A DNA stretch of 14,822 nt from an uncultured Acidaminococcus sp. GTDB taxonomy: Bacteria; Bacillota; Negativicutes; Acidaminococcales; Acidaminococcaceae. The translations under genes and the position numbers were made by a program. Positions 14,535-14,822 of the stretch are shown piece by piece. The DNA lies in NCBI GenBank assembly GCA_905213155.1, contig CAJMHI010000045.1, positions 1-14,822 on the forward strand, written 5' to 3'. The notes under the pieces were generated by a model, which was given only the letters and a program-made list of their open reading frames with translations, searched no databases and was not told where the DNA came from. The first letter of the stretch is position 1. Each line of letters opens with the position of its first letter.

Positions 14535-14723
14535 ATGAAATTTCATGTTAATGATGGTTGTATCGGATGTGGTGCTTGTGAAGGAACCTGTCCAGCAGTT
14601 TTCCATATGACGGATGAAGGAGTGGCAGAAGCCATTGCCGAGGATGTTCCGGCTGCGGAAGAAGCGGCAGCAGAAGATGCCATGAACGGATGCCCTGTAG
14701 GCGTCATTGAAAAAGTGGGCTGA
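14535..14723 (+). CDS. Small single-[4Fe-4S] ferredoxin
   Basis: A 62-residue acidic soluble electron carrier. C9-x2-C12-x2-C15 plus C53-P (NGCPVGVI) form the ligands for one [4Fe-4S] cluster, as in Thermotoga-type monocluster ferredoxins (CIGCGACEGTCP opening). A further cysteine, C19, occupies the position that forms a disulfide in the Thermotoga protein, but its partner is an alanine-rich stretch here (AAEEAAAEDA). C19 is therefore unpaired. The start at 14535 is fixed by AGGGGAGG 8 nt upstream; longer in-frame readings would run through the leader hairpin. It is monocistronic: own promoter, leader stem and strong terminator. The redox partner is not in the window. Confidence 0.93.
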   Translation: MKFHVNDGCIGCGACEGTCPAVFHMTDEGVAEAIAEDVPAAEEAAAEDAMNGCPVGVIEKVG

Positions 14724-14726
14724 AGT

Positions 14727-14773
14727 AAAAAGAAAACGGGTTGGCTTACGATGGCCAATCCGTTTTCTTTTTT
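14727..14773 (+). terminator. Strong intrinsic terminator after ferredoxin
   Basis: A stem of about 19 bp runs from A-rich 14727-14745 to 14754-14773 around an 8-nt loop, with one G-T wobble. The core is AGAAAACGG/CCGTTTTCT and the end is a run of six T. It begins 4 nt after the stop codon. The A-run on the left arm could allow it to work in both directions. Confidence 0.92.
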
Positions 14774-14774
14774 G

Positions 14775-14822
14775 GTGAGCCCGGCATGGGCGCACTCTAA
14801 TGGGTGAAAGTCCCTAGGCCGC
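14775..14822 (+). mobile_element. 5' end of a group II intron, probably class C (partial)
   Basis: Immediately after the ferredoxin terminator's T-run the sequence opens with GTGAGCCCGGCATGGGC, forming a GCCC/GGGC hairpin. It continues with GGGTGAAAGTCCC (14802-14814). Both blocks are what I recall from the 5' domain I of bacterial group II introns (compare GTGCG...CCCGGCATGGG...GGGTGAGAGTCCC). Class C introns are known to insert just downstream of intrinsic terminator hairpins in the same orientation, which is exactly the position here. The rest, including any reverse transcriptase/maturase, lies beyond the window. The call rests on 48 bases and position. Confidence 0.7.

Overview
The window reads as a moderately GC-balanced chromosomal segment of a low-to-mid GC Firmicute. 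It has strong AGGAGG-type ribosome binding sites, consensus sigma-A-like promoters and short intergenic gaps. The gene families would fit an anaerobic class Negativicutes member (for example an Acidaminococcus- or Phascolarctobacterium-like bacterium). That placement is inference from gene content and style, not from a marker gene. No rRNA, tRNA or CRISPR array was seen.

Layout. (1) 1-229: the start of a gene on the minus strand with its own promoter, divergent from what follows; possibly a LysR-type regulator. (2) 230-4117, plus strand: a catabolic-looking three-gene cluster of a GntP-family permease, a DUF6282-like protein with an amidohydrolase-type metal-ligand pattern, and an IlvD/Edd-family Fe-S dehydratase. 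Together they suggest uptake and processing of a sugar acid or related hydroxy acid of unknown identity. (3) 4139-6157, minus strand: a MATE-family exporter preceded by a 74-bp structured inverted repeat, and before that a small exported protein of unknown function. (4) 6158-6311: a divergent promoter region, with a 16-bp palindrome inside the plus-strand promoter spacer. (5) 6312-13694, plus strand: a tightly packed run of an unknown membrane-anchored protein, a phosphomannomutase/phosphoglucomutase, UDP-glucose 4-epimerase, a Uup-like ABC-F ATPase, a uracil-DNA-glycosylase-superfamily protein, and the two halves of a split ThrE-type exporter (YjjP/YjjB-like). (6) 13697-14417: a TRIC/UPF0126 membrane protein with its own promoter. 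(7) 14432-14773: a small single-cluster ferredoxin with a palindrome-bearing promoter, a folded leader and a very strong terminator. (8) 14775-14822: what appears to be the first 48 bases of a group II intron (class C type), sitting directly after the ferredoxin terminator and cut by the window edge.

Most genes are housekeeping or transport families. The points most worth a second look are the permease-hydrolase-dehydratase cluster, the minus-strand RNA-like fold ahead of the MATE gene, the unknown membrane-anchored protein that heads the long gene run, and the terminator-associated intron start.
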